A model generated the notes under the pieces. That model saw only the letters and a program-made list of their open reading frames with translations. It made no database searches and was not told the DNA's origin. Positions 48,801 to 59,968 of a DNA stretch of 64,000 bases are shown here, one piece after another. Position numbers and translations under genes: made by a program. Each line of letters starts with the position of its first letter. Within the stretch, counting starts at the first letter, position 1. Where the stretch lies: assembly GCA_914767715.1 (NCBI GenBank), contig OU612074.1, positions 20,136,062-20,200,061 on the forward strand, read 5' to 3'. This DNA comes from Membranipora membranacea (lineage: Eukaryota; Bryozoa; Gymnolaemata; Cheilostomatida; Membraniporidae).

Positions 48801-50114
48801 TATTATTCTCCATGTTTCCCCTTGTGACACTGATCATATTTATGCCCCTGTTATCTCCTCTCTTTGTGTATTCTAGTACAATCCTCTATTATTTCAGCTA
48901 AGAAGTCTAAGTTTAGTTTATTCGGTAAGAATAAGAAAGCTAATCTGGATATTAGTGAAGAGGAGGAGGAGGATGAGGAACCTGCCCCTACCAAGTCTAA
49001 AAAAGGTGAGATGTACTCTTGTGTATGCACTAGCAGACTAAACTCAAGCTAATAAGCTTGAGTTTAGTCCGCTAGTTTTGGGTTGACTCTATTTCAGCTG
49101 GTGCCAATTTTCATGAGTTGAGGCAGAGAGTTTGTAAATTAATGAAGTTGAGTAAGTTAGCCATAAATTCTAAGCGTGTGTGAAAAGACAAACATCACTG
49201 AATACTTCATTCCTCTAGGGTAAAATAGATACCGATCAGCAGAAATATTTGTAGCATAGTCGCTTAGACAAGCATGTTGACAATTTGATAATTTAATGAT
49301 AGTTGGCAAGTTGAAAATAAGGGTATGAAACCTCTCTTTCCTGAATATGGTAATAGTAACCAAACACGACTGGATGGCTAGCCCTAGCCAGGTTATTAAA
49401 GTCCGATAACATACATTTTAGTAATTGTTTATTCGATTATAATATTATATTATTTATTATTTAGTTAACATTTTATTGTTGAAATGGGTAAAACACATAT
49501 TTACATCTCCCTTTGAAGGTAAAGAGAGTAAGAGCAGTAAAGACAAGAAGAAATCAAAGGAGAGTGAGGAGGAAGACGAGGGGGACGATAACGAAGAAAA
49601 CGCCGGAGGAGATAATAAGAAAAAGGGAGACAACTCTGATAAAAATAAAGCTGAGGTTTGTGTAAGAGTTTGATGATTTGAATGAAGGCTGTCGTTATAT
49701 ATACCCTAGAAGAGTGAATATCACCCAAAGTTTAGTTTCTCTAGTTTGGGGGTGAGCTAGCAGCTAGCTGGGATGGGAGTTTATTTACAATAAGGAGGTC
49801 GAGTCAATGATAGCTAACCATAAATTACACCAGTAAAAGCAAGTTCTTCAATTTATATGCTAAAAAGTTATATCCAACAATAATTGCAAGACAACAAGAT
49901 CTCTTGTCTTTAAGCAGTCTTCGAGCAGTTCAGAAGATCAGTTTCTTGTTGTATGAACGCTTGCTCACGATGTTGCTGTTGCCAGTGAAAACTACCACCA
50001 ACAACATTATGCATCACCGTAAGAACTTTACACATTATTCACGTTTTCTGTTATTCTGTATTTTAGGAAAAGCCACCCGAAGGAAAGAAGACGAGTATAT
50101 GTACAATACTATAA
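36871..50114 (+). CDS. RPGR: Retinitis pigmentosa GTPase regulator, constitutive-type isoform
   Basis: Nineteen coding exons: 36871-36904, 39526-39651, 40265-40357, 41064-41282, 41908-42060, 42717-42866, 43237-43392, 43793-43917, 44470-44646, 45000-45168, 45604-45776, 46196-46294, 46778-46888, 47283-47390, 47587-47674, 48188-48214, 48898-49005, 49519-49655, 50067-50114; 766 aa. Exons 2-9 give an RCC1-type seven-bladed propeller (GGVFTFGKSRFAEN, VFVFGDNSYGQLGLG, VWVWGDNSEGQLGLG, HVYAFGDGSSGQLGLG). The rest is acidic and lysine-rich, alternating SEEESEEE and KKK stretches. It ends SICTIL, a CaaX box like that of vertebrate RPGR 1-19, which is geranylgeranylated and sits at the ciliary transition zone, where RPGR gates cargo. 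Most propeller introns are phase 1. The 27-nt exon at 48188 is phase-symmetric and may be optional. No ORF15-like Glu/Gly exon was seen. Confidence 0.94.
37087..37138. repeat. Hairpin with 17-bp stem in RPGR intron 1
   Basis: GCAATGAACTCCCTCTT at 37088-37104 is the exact reverse complement of 37121-37137. Related words (atcaatgaactcc) recur nearby at 37180-37200. Confidence 0.8.
37552..37908. mobile_element. Foldback element with about 170-bp inverted arms
   Basis: Left arm 37552-37730 and right arm 37735-37908 are reverse complements over nearly their whole length. The ends are CATAGGACT..AGTCCTATG, with cttttaactgccaaatttgg inside. It lies in RPGR intron 1. No transposase is encoded and no clear target duplication was found. 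Confidence 0.8.
41431..41705. mobile_element. MITE family A, truncated copy in RPGR intron 4
   Basis: It begins TAATAAACTAGACAGGGCACC and shares cttaattgtgggcgac and gatcggattttgagtttga with the copies in both TRIM genes. The right terminal repeat is missing. Confidence 0.7.
44682..44724. repeat. Small inverted repeat of CCAATCAG words
   Basis: CTGATTGGCTG at 44682-44692 and CAGCCAATCAG at 44714-44724 form an 11-bp stem in an RPGR intron; a similar structure lies at 48321-48375. Confidence 0.7.
48321..48375. repeat. Foldback repeat related to 44682-44724
   Basis: TTGGCTGTTGG and CCAACAGCCAA form a stem extended outwards by TGTTGG/CCAACA. It shares the AACAGCCAATCAGA word with 44712-44725, suggesting a small element family. 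Confidence 0.65.
49029..49076. repeat. Near-perfect 22-bp stem palindrome in RPGR intron
   Basis: ACTAGCAGACTAAACTCAAGCT is followed after three or four bases by its reverse complement with one mismatch. It directly borders a dispersed repeat (49070-49220). Confidence 0.85.
49070..49220 (+). repeat. Dispersed repeat family B, copy 1
   Basis: Related over about 150 bp to 57705-57860. Shared landmarks are gggt(t/c)gact, gtgccaattt/gtcaccaattt, ttgagtaa..gttag..ccataaat and the ending c(t/c)ctaggg. It is non-coding. Confidence 0.55.
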
Positions 50115-51596
50115 TACTCATCACTCTATATAGGACTCAAACTAGGACATTATCTCTGCAGTGAATATCACATATATAACTACTAGCTGTGTGTGTGAGT
50201 CATCGTATATAAGGGTGTCAAAGAGTGTCCCATAATGCATCAATTGGAACACCAACATTACATTTTCTGCTTTGTGATCAGTGAGTTCTGATTATGGACT
50301 GACGGTTGCCCTTTCAATCTTATTTGACAGTGAGAGCATTATGGGATATGGCTACCATCCTCTCTGAATGCAATTATTGCTGACAAATCTATATACTATT
50401 TATTTATCATGATTTTGGTACAAATATCCATTAGATGGTGTTGACAAGGCAAAAAAATTTCTTAACAAATTCTGAGAATTATTATTACTCCTCTATCTCT
50501 CATGGTGTAGTTGCCTGTCTGTCTGATTTCCTCTTTTCGTATCTTCCTTTTTCTCTCATATAGATAGTCTTTGCTCGCTATCTTAGTTCTGATGCAGCCA
50601 GTGTTTTCCCTTCTGCATACATTTAGCATTTTCGACAGGCTCTTTGTTCAGTACAAACTCAACATGAATATACGCTCTTTTGATCCGGGCCATTGTGGCA
50701 CCTTGTGATCCTTCCCATAAAACACCAGCTTGAGAAAAAACTCACTCCTTCTAGGAGATGATTTGGGCGCCCGGACAATCTTTCATGTCTGTGTTTTAAT
50801 ATTCCGTCCAATATTAGCTGGTCAAGAATTTTTTTTATTCAATATAGTTCTGTGATTTGCCTGGTGTCCCAATCATGATGCTCATTGTGTGAGCCCTTTT
50901 AAGACAAACTGCATATTTTCTTTTTCTCATCTAAAAGAACTGTACACTTTTATATTTTGCTCCCAAGGCGGGAACTTCCCAAACTTTTTTTCCGAGGCCC
51001 TGCTCCCTGACAGACATCATGGTGTTTTTGTAGAGTTTATCATAACTGACATCTGGTTGTTTGTAAGTTATAACATCTATTTTTTGCTATGAACAATACA
51101 GACATGTTGAAACGCCATCTCCAAATAATTATAAATTGTTGTAGAAGAACAATCCTATATGACCCTCTGTAGGAGGGAAGAAAAATCTAAATATTAATGA
51201 GCTGTACATATATTGTGGCAAAACATTTGAGCGCTCTCTTAAAAATATGAAAAGTGGAACGCAATGGAAACCTTGTATATGCCCAGTAATGGTATCTCAT
51301 TACTAGTAGACGAGAATATATCTTCATCTGTTATTACATACACAAATCCAAGTAATCATATGAACCTCCTACCTGTCTAGGAGGAGGTTACTCTCTGACA
51401 TGGACACACTTCATCTGCATATTAGTGACATTTCAGCAACCCTAATAGTTACACAAGTCTTGTGAGCAACTACAACATGTTTGTCATCTGTGCTGATAAT
51501 GGTGAACACTGAACAGGACCCTGTATATAAGGGTCCATGTTAACTTTATGTGGCGCTGTAATACTTTGGTAATGAATATGAGTGAATGACATGGTG
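50115..51596. other. 3' flanks between RPGR and the centrin-like gene
   Basis: The two genes converge here. No exon, RNA gene or canonical AATAAA close to either stop was found; the sequence appears to be 3' UTR and spacer. An inverted pair, cctcctacc..gtctaggagg, lies at 51365-51388. Confidence 0.45.
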
Positions 51597-54189
51597 TCAC
51601 AAAAATAGATTAGTCTTCATCATGATATCTATAAATTCTTGTCTATCGACAGCACCATCACCATTCTTATCCGCTTCTCTTACCTACAAACAGACAGACA
51701 AATATGTCAGCCTGCTAATTAGCAAGAAGAGGAAAAGGCTTGTGCTACACGACAAACCTAGAATGTATTTAAATTGTTTTTGGTAAGATTGCCGTCCTGT
51801 CAACTACGGACATTCATGATACCAAAGATAACAAAACAAACAGGGGCATGTATATCAGTATCCCACAATGCAATTTTCTGGGAATCCCAATGAGATAAAA
51901 GAGCTTAAAACCAGGCTAGACTGTCTCATTAAAAATTAACCAGGCAGTCCCCATTGAAGCTTCGGTTTGAGTTAACAAAGCCAAGTCTGGTGAATATGTG
52001 CTAGTTATTATCTTACCATATCAAGCAGTTCATCATCTTTGAGATTAACTTCAAACTGACGACAGAGGGCTCTTAGTGAAGGTACTGTGAGCTTCCCACT
52101 GTGCTCTACAACAAGACCAGACACAGTAAGTTTGGTGGAAGAGAGTTGTTATCCATCTCCAAGCTGGTAGGCAGTTTTTTAAAAAGCGACGCGTTGCCTC
52201 ATAGTAGTGGTTAATGACATATGTACATCCAACGCATTGGGGCGCCTACATTACTCAGCTGCACCCTACATTAATTGTTTGAATGCGGGAAGGTCCATTT
52301 AAGGCTTGGGTTTAAGCAGTAATCAGTTAGTAAAAAAACAATTTAGTTTCTATTGCGCCAGACCCTGCAGAGATACCGCGGTTAAAATGATCTCGTATCA
52401 CTTCTTACCTAAGTCGAATAGTTTGAATGACTTTTCCAGTTCATCAATGCTGTCTCTGGAGTCTCCCTGCTTGTCGATGACAAACTCGAGAAAAGTATTA
52501 AAGTTAGCCTCCCTGCAAAGTATGTAAATAACGAAAAATGTACCTCAGACATTTTATGGTAAGTATAATCGCTCCCAACTAATGCACATAATCCTTGCTG
52601 GCTCGATGATTCCTGGAAATGTAAGCAATAGATTCTTTACATTCGTTTCTCTCTCAAACTCGAAAAGAATTATTGGCCTTAAATTGGAATTCAAATAATC
52701 AATTTTGAGTTAACCTGTAATGCTACCAAAAAGCATTATTGGTCCCCGATTGGAGTTCAAATAATCTTTTATGGGTTGATCTGATATCTTACCCGTTAGT
52801 TTGCCCCAGGTCAGCATCAGCCATCATATTCCTCACTTCACCTTTGCTGACTTTGAATCCGAGTGACAGCAGCGACCTTCTGACATCAACAAGCGGCAGC
52901 AACCTGCACAAGTAATATTATTATTATACCGATTTGTTGTCAAACCAGATTAAAATCATCACTGACGGGCATACGCAGGGTATTCAGTCATTCAAAGCAT
53001 ACAGACCCTAACCCTAATTAGAGTTAAGTCTTTGTTCTAAAACCTTCCTGTATAATATCAGATACAACAGATATGTAATGGTCTCTGGTTACATCATATT
53101 CTGTAATTAGTGTCTCAATAACCTTGCGTTGTTACAAGAACACTCCTCTCCCTTTCTTTTGAAATTCAATAACAGGATTAGCCATCACTTAAAACTATAA
53201 AAGCAAGATTAATATCATTTGAAGCAACTTATGATGTGCAACTGAAATTATAACGCAGCCATATTACACAAAAATCATGGCGGTTATTGCCTTATTTTGT
53301 TGAGTGCGTGGAGTTCTTTTTGCATGTTTTACCTGTACTTGCGGGCAAAGATTGATCAGCTTGAAACGACATATATCCTTAAATTTTGTCTGAATATGAG
53401 TCAACAGATGCGTTTCTGGATAGAGATGTAAGTGCGAACTCGGGTATCAAATGGTATATAAGGATGTTCTTCTCCTATAACTGGCACAGCACACTATCAC
53501 TTTCATATAAGTAAACAATTTTGTAATACAATGTCCTATTTGTGACCAATCCACAAAATCAAACTCACCCGTCACTGTTGACGTCGAAAGCATCGAACAC
53601 AACACGCAGATCTCTGATCTCCTGTGGAGTCAGCGACTCTAATACTTTCTTAGACACAGTTATATTATATACTTCTTTCTCTGCATCTACTTTGTATGTA
53701 GTCAGCATTGACATCAACTGAAAAAACACGACGTAAGATTTTACATGCACTATATAATCAGAAATTGTACTCTGATGTAAGGCCAAATACCTAAACCTAT
53801 ACTTTTGTTACACAGAGGAACTCAGCATTTAACCCCTCTTCAAATGCTACCATATATCACTGGACTGGTAATAATATTTCTTGTTTGTAGTTCATTTAAA
53901 TCCTTATTACCCTAATTACAACACACACCCACCAATCAAAGCCAACATATTGGCTACTCTAGCTAGTAGTCTTACTAGTAGTCTTACTAGTAGTCTTACT
54001 CTAGCTATTTGTATTAGTCTTACTCACCCTCTCTCTTGGAGGTGTAGGCAAAACAATCCTCTCAGGAGCCACTGGGTCATTATCAAAGGTAATGGACACC
54101 TTATTCTTTGGTCTGGTAGGACTCTCAGTCCCTGTCTTCCCCATCTTCAAACTGTCTTGTCTGCTCAACTCATTAATAGACCACTGCAT
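51597..54189 (-). CDS. Centrin-like EF-hand protein
   Basis: Six exons (minus): 54189..54028, 53717..53569, 52903..52793, 52512..52409, 52105..52017, 51683..51597; 233 aa with all phases agreeing. There are four EF-hands. Loop 1 (DVNSDGLLPLVD) and loop 4 (DKNGDGAVDRQE) keep calcium ligands; loops 2 and 3 (DLEHSGKLTVPS) are degraded at key positions, as in many centrins. The C-terminus EFIDIMMKTNLFL matches the centrin ending. The N-terminal 80 residues are longer than in typical centrins (about 170 aa) and basic/Pro-rich. Centrins act in basal bodies and centrioles. The first ATG (54189) was chosen; Met16 (54144) is an alternative start. The neighbouring gene RPGR is also ciliary, and an X-box-like motif lies just upstream. 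It could instead be a diverged calmodulin-like protein. Confidence 0.88.
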
Positions 54190-54229
54190 TCAAAATTACA
54201 AGACTGTGGAGGCCGCCATCTTGTTTGAT

Positions 54230-54243
54230 GGTTGCTAAGCAAT
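54230..54243 (-). promoter_or_regulatory. RFX X-box-like motif upstream of the centrin-like gene
   Basis: GGTTGCTAAGCAAT is a near-palindromic match to the X-box bound by RFX factors, which switch on ciliary genes in animals. It lies about 40-55 bp upstream of the first ATG. GCCGCCATCTTG (54212-54223), between it and the gene, matches a YY1 site, often placed at transcription starts. Confidence 0.6.
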
Positions 54244-54249
54244 TTGGTC

Positions 54250-56660
54250 ACATGACCAAATTTATGCTAAGGATTGTCCACTTATTTCTTATGGAGGCAT
54301 AACTCCTTTGCTAAATTAAATTACATAATGGTTGCCTCCCTACCCTTAGTACTCCAACTGGAGCATGGTCAGGCATTTGATTAGCAAAAACTCGACAATG
54401 AAAGAGTCAACAACAAATTGTGAAACTTTTTCAAAGTTAAGCCAAAAATCTGACATTCACAACTTGATACAGAAGATATATAATTTAATCTCATGACATA
54501 CTTTTCTGTCCGACAGACATTGATCGTGAATTTACTAACTGGCAGTGTAGTGCATTTTACACCTTGGTTGTGCCAAGGAGTTAAAAACACGTTGGTTGTG
54601 TTTATAAGCAATCTGAAAAGTTTGCGTTCAGAAGCCTCTTTTAAACAAACGGCTAATAAGGTCAAAAAAATTCATTCCTTCTTTGTGATTGACAGCTCCT
54701 GTTGAGTTGTCTACATGGACACAATGCCATCCATATCTATTCTCTTATTTCCCCAGGCTTTCGGCTAAAATAGGCAAAGTTTGAATGTTGCTCCTTAGAC
54801 CATACATAAATATTTGAGTTCCCAATTTAGCATATAGATTCATAAGTCTAAACCGTAAAAGTTGATCTGTTTATTGTAAACACGCTGTATTAGCTTTGCC
54901 GTAGGTGGTAAACAATTGGCCCTTTGCACTTTTCTCAATGTTGAAAGCGTATTGATTACAAAATTTGAAAAACTTTCTTACTGCTATGACAATAATATAA
55001 CTAAAGAGCTATAAAGAGCTATAGAAGATTCCATAGAAAAATGATGTCAAAATACATAATATTTACATATTGGTGTTATGTTGAAGTGAATGTAATGTAA
55101 TATTATAATAGTCTGCACACTTTGGGCACAAGTTCAGTGTTTAATCTTGAGGTCCTGTTCCACGCCAATCTTGTTGACAGTAAATATAAAAATAAGCCCA
55201 GAGGTATATATTTAAAAATTGAGCATATATATCTTAGGAGAATCAAAAAGTAAACACGAGTTGACGAATTTATAACCTCCAGCCAAATATTCTTAGTCTA
55301 TACTGTTAATATATTTAACTTCATATTCTTTAACTTGCAGAGCCATCTAATATAATGATCCATCTAAGTATGCAACATAGCCTAGAAGAAAGTCGAAGGC
55401 ATTGAAGGAAAAGTTTACGATCTCGCACAGGCTTGAAATAGTGAAACATTGAAAAGCTATCAGTTACTAAGCATCATTAAGGGATTATTACTTTATACTC
55501 ATGTTAGGCAGTGAAAATTAGTGCGAGCTAACATTAAAATAGCTGAACTAAAATCTAGTCAATATTTAATCATGTAAGGGGAAGCATTAATTTCATAGCC
55601 TGCTTTAAAGATACCCTGCTACAATGTTTATAGCAATACCAGACCAACCGTATCACACTAGATATATGATTTTTGATTTTAATTTTCACCATTTCCCTAA
55701 ATAATCATTGCTCAATTTGAATTTGTCCAATCATTAGATTTGGGATAATTCTGTATTAGTCTCAAGACGGGTATGAATATAAAAACAAAGCAGTTTTATT
55801 CAAGTTTGAAGGCAGTGACATGGAAACTGAAGCAATCCTTAAAGTTTTCATGCTACCAGCACTACTACCCTAGAACAATAAATTTAGCTAGAGTTTAACG
55901 CCTAGCAAATTGGATTTTGACGTCTTATTTTTAGCTAGCATCAATCTCAACTATCTAAGGTGGGAGTAAAAAGTAAATTGGGTTCAGTGAATGTTGCCTA
56001 GCAATATTTAATTCATTATTTCAAGCCTACTCAAAATTATGAACAAATATTTTACTTGAGTATTTGAATTTGAAATAATTGCAATTCAAATACCTGATAC
56101 TTGTTGGTACATTTATATCCTTTACTGCCATAGACGGATATAATAAATTCAAATTTTAAGATAGATATCCAAGAAGATTAGGGGATAACTCCAGGATGCT
56201 ATCCGGGATTTCGAGTTCATCTACCCGTCACAATGTCCCAGCTACATTTTTCCCGGCATTATAAAGTAACAGATTTAGAATATTTTCACTATCACCTTTT
56301 GGAACTAAATCCGGAGATCGGTTGCGTTGTTGAGTCGCTGACCTCAGATCTGGCAGTATCAGTCCAGTCGACGAGTAGATAATCCCTCCGCACTGTGAAG
56401 TGGACTCAAGGTCTCGTCAACAACTACAATCAGGTTTGTGAGTTATACGGATTCTTATCCATATCACGATCGGTCAGCTGCTGTGGCTTTGAGCAAGGAT
56501 ACAATTAATCCTGATCAGCTTACATTATATAGGTAAGAAAACAAAGATCTGTAATAGAAATATGTTAAACTTCAACATCACAGAGTAAGGGGTCAGTGAC
56601 CTGAGCATTTCAAACTAGCCAGTAATATGGCGTCAATCAAGTTGAGCTGACAACTTGAGA
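54250..56660. other. Intergenic region, no supported gene
   Basis: AT-rich DNA. A TATAAAG at about 56262 followed by a donor-like CAATCAG|GTTTGTGAG at 56433 could mark a promoter and an untranslated first exon, but nothing downstream links to it with certainty. Confidence 0.35.
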
Positions 56661-56674
56661 CAAATGCCTTACCG

Positions 56675-56853
56675 GAGGGGGGGGGGGGCAGCAACGTGAC
56701 AAGACTAGGGGGGAGCAGTAGGAATAGGACTAGGAATTATTTGACACTAGCTTAACCATGAATCCAGAGATCGATTATTTAAATAAGTAGTTAGTCTGAG
56801 CCCCCCAGACTTTTGTCCCCCCCCCCCCGGTTGTCGGGGGGGGGGAGGGGAAT
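56675..56853. repeat. Poly-G/poly-C tracts able to fold on themselves
   Basis: A run of about 14 G at 56677-56690, then a 12-base C run and a 10-base G run separated by GGTTGTC-like bases around 56817-56847. The pair can form a G:C hairpin or, on either strand, a quadruplex. Confidence 0.75.
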
Positions 56854-57140
56854 AAATAGTAGTTTGATTTATTGCTTTGATCTTTTGACCATGTCAGCAT
56901 CTGACAACATTCAGTGTAATCTTTACTACCAATACAGATATTATCACACAACAAGCTTCTCAAAATTCAAATCTTTTTCTACAACTATCTCTTTCCAGCA
57001 ATATACAGGCAAAGAAAAAAGAACTCAGGGGTATTTGTGTAGTAACCTGTGTAAGAGCACTAAGAATGGCGAAAAGTTGGCAAACCGTCTGGTTTGTACA
57101 GGAGCCGTCGGGAAGGGTGATAATCTGGGGGCTCAGACTA
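56792..57140. mobile_element. Small transposon with 17-18 bp terminal inverted repeats
   Basis: TAGTCTGAGCCCCCCAGA at 56792-56809 is the inverse of TCTGGGGGCTCAGACTA at 57124-57140 apart from one extra C. The 349-bp body contains the C/G hairpin near its left end. Flanking GTAGT occurs at 56787-56791 and 57142-57146, a possible but unproven target duplication. Its ORFs on both strands are probably incidental. Confidence 0.55.
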
Positions 57141-57704
57141 GGTAGTACCTGGATCAATGTGATACACCCAAAGTGTGCCCGAGTCAGTGAAAGCCAATCA
57201 CTTAGTTGACTTCAAACATGCCGACACATAATACAATTACACATGATGATGCTACTGAGTATCTACCTGTGTTATATTATCTATCACCTGATCTAGTTTG
57301 TCATTTGAGTGTCACAATTTGCACTTAAACCTCGGCCTTCCTATTCAGAAGTCTTTTTAGAACATTTCTTTCTAAAGCCCGAATTTTTGTATTATTTGCA
57401 AAATGACAGTGTCCATGACATTTGACAGCCACAATCACTCTGATTGTCTGCTCAAATTATTCCTCTTTGATCTATAATTTGTTAAAGACCCGAAACGAGT
57501 GATCTTTGATAAAAAAAAAAGGCCTTTCAAAATTCTGAGCACACAGAGCACCAGAGTATTAATTTTGTCGGAAATTTTCCACCAAGCTGACATTTTAAGG
57601 CTGGCAGAGACAACTCTATGAAGACTTCAATAACTAGAAAAGAGCAACCAGAACTTGGAATTAATTACCCAAAAGGAGTGAATGTCAGCTTGAGTTAAGT
57701 TTAA

Positions 57705-57860
57705 CTAGTTTGGGTCGACTTGTTGTTAACTGTCACCAATTTCCACTAGCTCAGGTTTGAGTTTATTAAAAGCACAGCGTTTGAGTAAAATGTTAGCTAG
57801 CCATAAATCGACTTTTTCAAACATACACAATACTTTCTACCTTTACTCCCCTAGGAAGTT
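57705..57860 (+). repeat. Dispersed repeat family B, copy 2
   Basis: Partner of 49070-49220, about 65-70% alike by eye. Confidence 0.55.
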
Positions 57861-59300
57861 AGTAAGAACTAGAACATGTTACTACCATCGGGATCGTTGC
57901 GAAGTTCAGATGTTTTATTTCTACCTTCTTAATATTCTGACAACAGCATTCTGCTTTGGTGTCAATCAGAGCCTTAATTTCTAAGTTGATGCTGCCACAA
58001 ACATAAAGATGACTTGCGAATGCATTTGTATGGCTGTGACTCAACCACAAAGTCAGCATGCCAAAATAAAAGCAAGCAGTGTCACATCAACGTTCCTAGC
58101 TTCATCCTAATATAAATAATAAGGATTAATTCTCACAAACTCCCTGTCAAAAGATTCAAATCAGCAATGATAAATGATAATAATACATCTAGAGCAGTAT
58201 ACATTTATCATATTTATGTCAGATAAATAGAATTTGTTTCAATTAGTATCCAAAGTGTTTGTTCGATGCTTGTTGATGTATCTGAGAACATGCTAATGTT
58301 ATTTGACCACAAACTTTGCAGTTTTAGAAAGCCCTAGCTGACATGACACGAGCCCAGCTTGGCAAGTGTCAAACGCAAAAGGTGTCAATTGCTGGTAATT
58401 AGCAAGACTATACTGTAACATCATATTATTTATGTAATAAAATATTATAAATAATAATTTGAGATGAGAGATCGGGACATTGATAAATCAGATGTTTTAT
58501 TATTGCAGGATATGGTCAGAAATCGCCCGTTTCGCTGAGGTAGTTTGCAGAGCATGTTATAGCGTATACTTTGCGCACAAGCCGTACCATACAAAGGGTT
58601 ATTATTCATACATAGCTCGGCCAAAGCAACATAGTTGCAATAGTCACTGTGGTACAGTATGTCACACATGGATATCTCTGAGAACATGATCACCCACAAC
58701 CATCATAGATGCTCATACGGAATGTCGGCCATAGATTTCAGAACCGAGAAATCTTGATTATTCCTCTTCAAAACTCTACTGTAATTTTTAATGAAATAAT
58801 TACATATTATTGAGCCCATTCTATGAAGTATTTATTTGAGCCCCAAACTCTTACCCCCTCTCCCTACCGACAGCCCTACTGCATGAAAGACTGGCAGCTA
58901 TCCTTTTGTGAGACTTTATTTTGTCCTTATGTGCCGGTCACTACCAGTAAGAGAAACGCTACGCCGGTGTCAGCCCTTACTGTAGTATTTTCTTAAACTT
59001 GTCACTCGGATTTTGGCATCCGTGTCAAAAACTCTACACCGATATTCAGGTTATCACAGCGCCCCTCCCCAAGTAAACCTAAATATTACCTTTACCCTTA
59101 GTCTACATGACAGTCAGGGTTGTGTCAATTTGTGACTTATTAACATGTAAACCGGTCCTCGACAGGTGCTTGACTCCGGAGACTTGAATTTGACACTGTG
59201 TATCGTGTTATTCTGAATAGGGATTTATCCCCACTTAATAAGGGGCGTCTCGCACCTCTATGAATAGATTACGATAATATTGTGTGCTGTTATCTGTAAC
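57861..59300. other. Intergenic region, no supported gene
   Basis: Short ORFs on both strands lack splice signals, family resemblance or codon structure. No repeat or RNA gene recognised. Confidence 0.4.
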
Positions 59301-59326
59301 TTTATATCCGACGATATTTAGGTGGC

Positions 59327-59968
59327 ATGCGTGATTCATCTCGGGTCAGCAGAGGACACATGGAAGAAACCGCCGTCAACCTAAGGCAAGGTACGATATA
59401 TATTAAAAAAGTTTCAAGTATTTCATCACATGCAGGACAGTGACCCCTGGATTGCTGTTGTTTTGGGTTTATGGAGATGGGAACTGTGCATTTATAGACC
59501 AAAGTAAATGCTGGCAGAGAGTTAAATAAAAAAAAATGTACCCATCAGGTAAAAAATTGCAATATGAGTGATATAAATTTTGTTTGTCTATATCTACAGA
59601 CTAAAATTTTCCCGCAGGTCCTTGTAATATGTTCTGCTTAGCCCACATATTCTTTGCTAATAAATAAAATAATTTATTCGATAGTTTCCTTACAAATGAA
59701 AATAATTGCTTAATATTTTTCGTTTCCTTTACTAGAAAAACTACACAGACAAAATATAGTTTTACCCTGGACCATTCCTGAGTCATACCGCCCTGGTACC
59801 TGTGGTAAAGTCCGAGCCAATCCAAAGATTTCACTAAAGAAAATTACAGTACCGACGGGGTACTTTCCTTACAATGTCATAGAGAGCCACTCTAGCCCTG
59901 AAAGTTTGAACAGGGAGGACACAGGAATGAACGCTGGTTATATCCTACTTGTCCAGCAGCTCAAGTAG
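59327..59968 (+). CDS. Two-exon 98-residue protein of unknown function
   Basis: Exon 59327-59390 starts at ATG and ends with a CAAG|GTACGA donor. Exon 59736-59968 follows a pyrimidine-rich TTTCCTTTACTAG acceptor, continues in phase 1 for 77 codons and stops at TAG. AATAAA lies 24 bp beyond the stop (59992-59997). The product is basic in the middle and rich in Pro, Tyr and Gly (LPWTIPESYRPGTCGKV, KKITVPTGYFPYNVIE), ending MNAGYILLVQQLK, with no signal peptide or membrane segment. Short, Tyr/Pro-rich proteins of this kind include several axonemal microtubule inner proteins, but I cannot place it in a family. An acceptor-like TATTTAG six bases before the ATG leaves open that more coding exons lie upstream. 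Confidence 0.62.

Noticed and set aside
56813-57145. 110-codon ORF beginning with Pro/Gly from homopolymers
   Set aside because: It lies within the TIR element and depends on the length of unstable C and G tracts; no other support.
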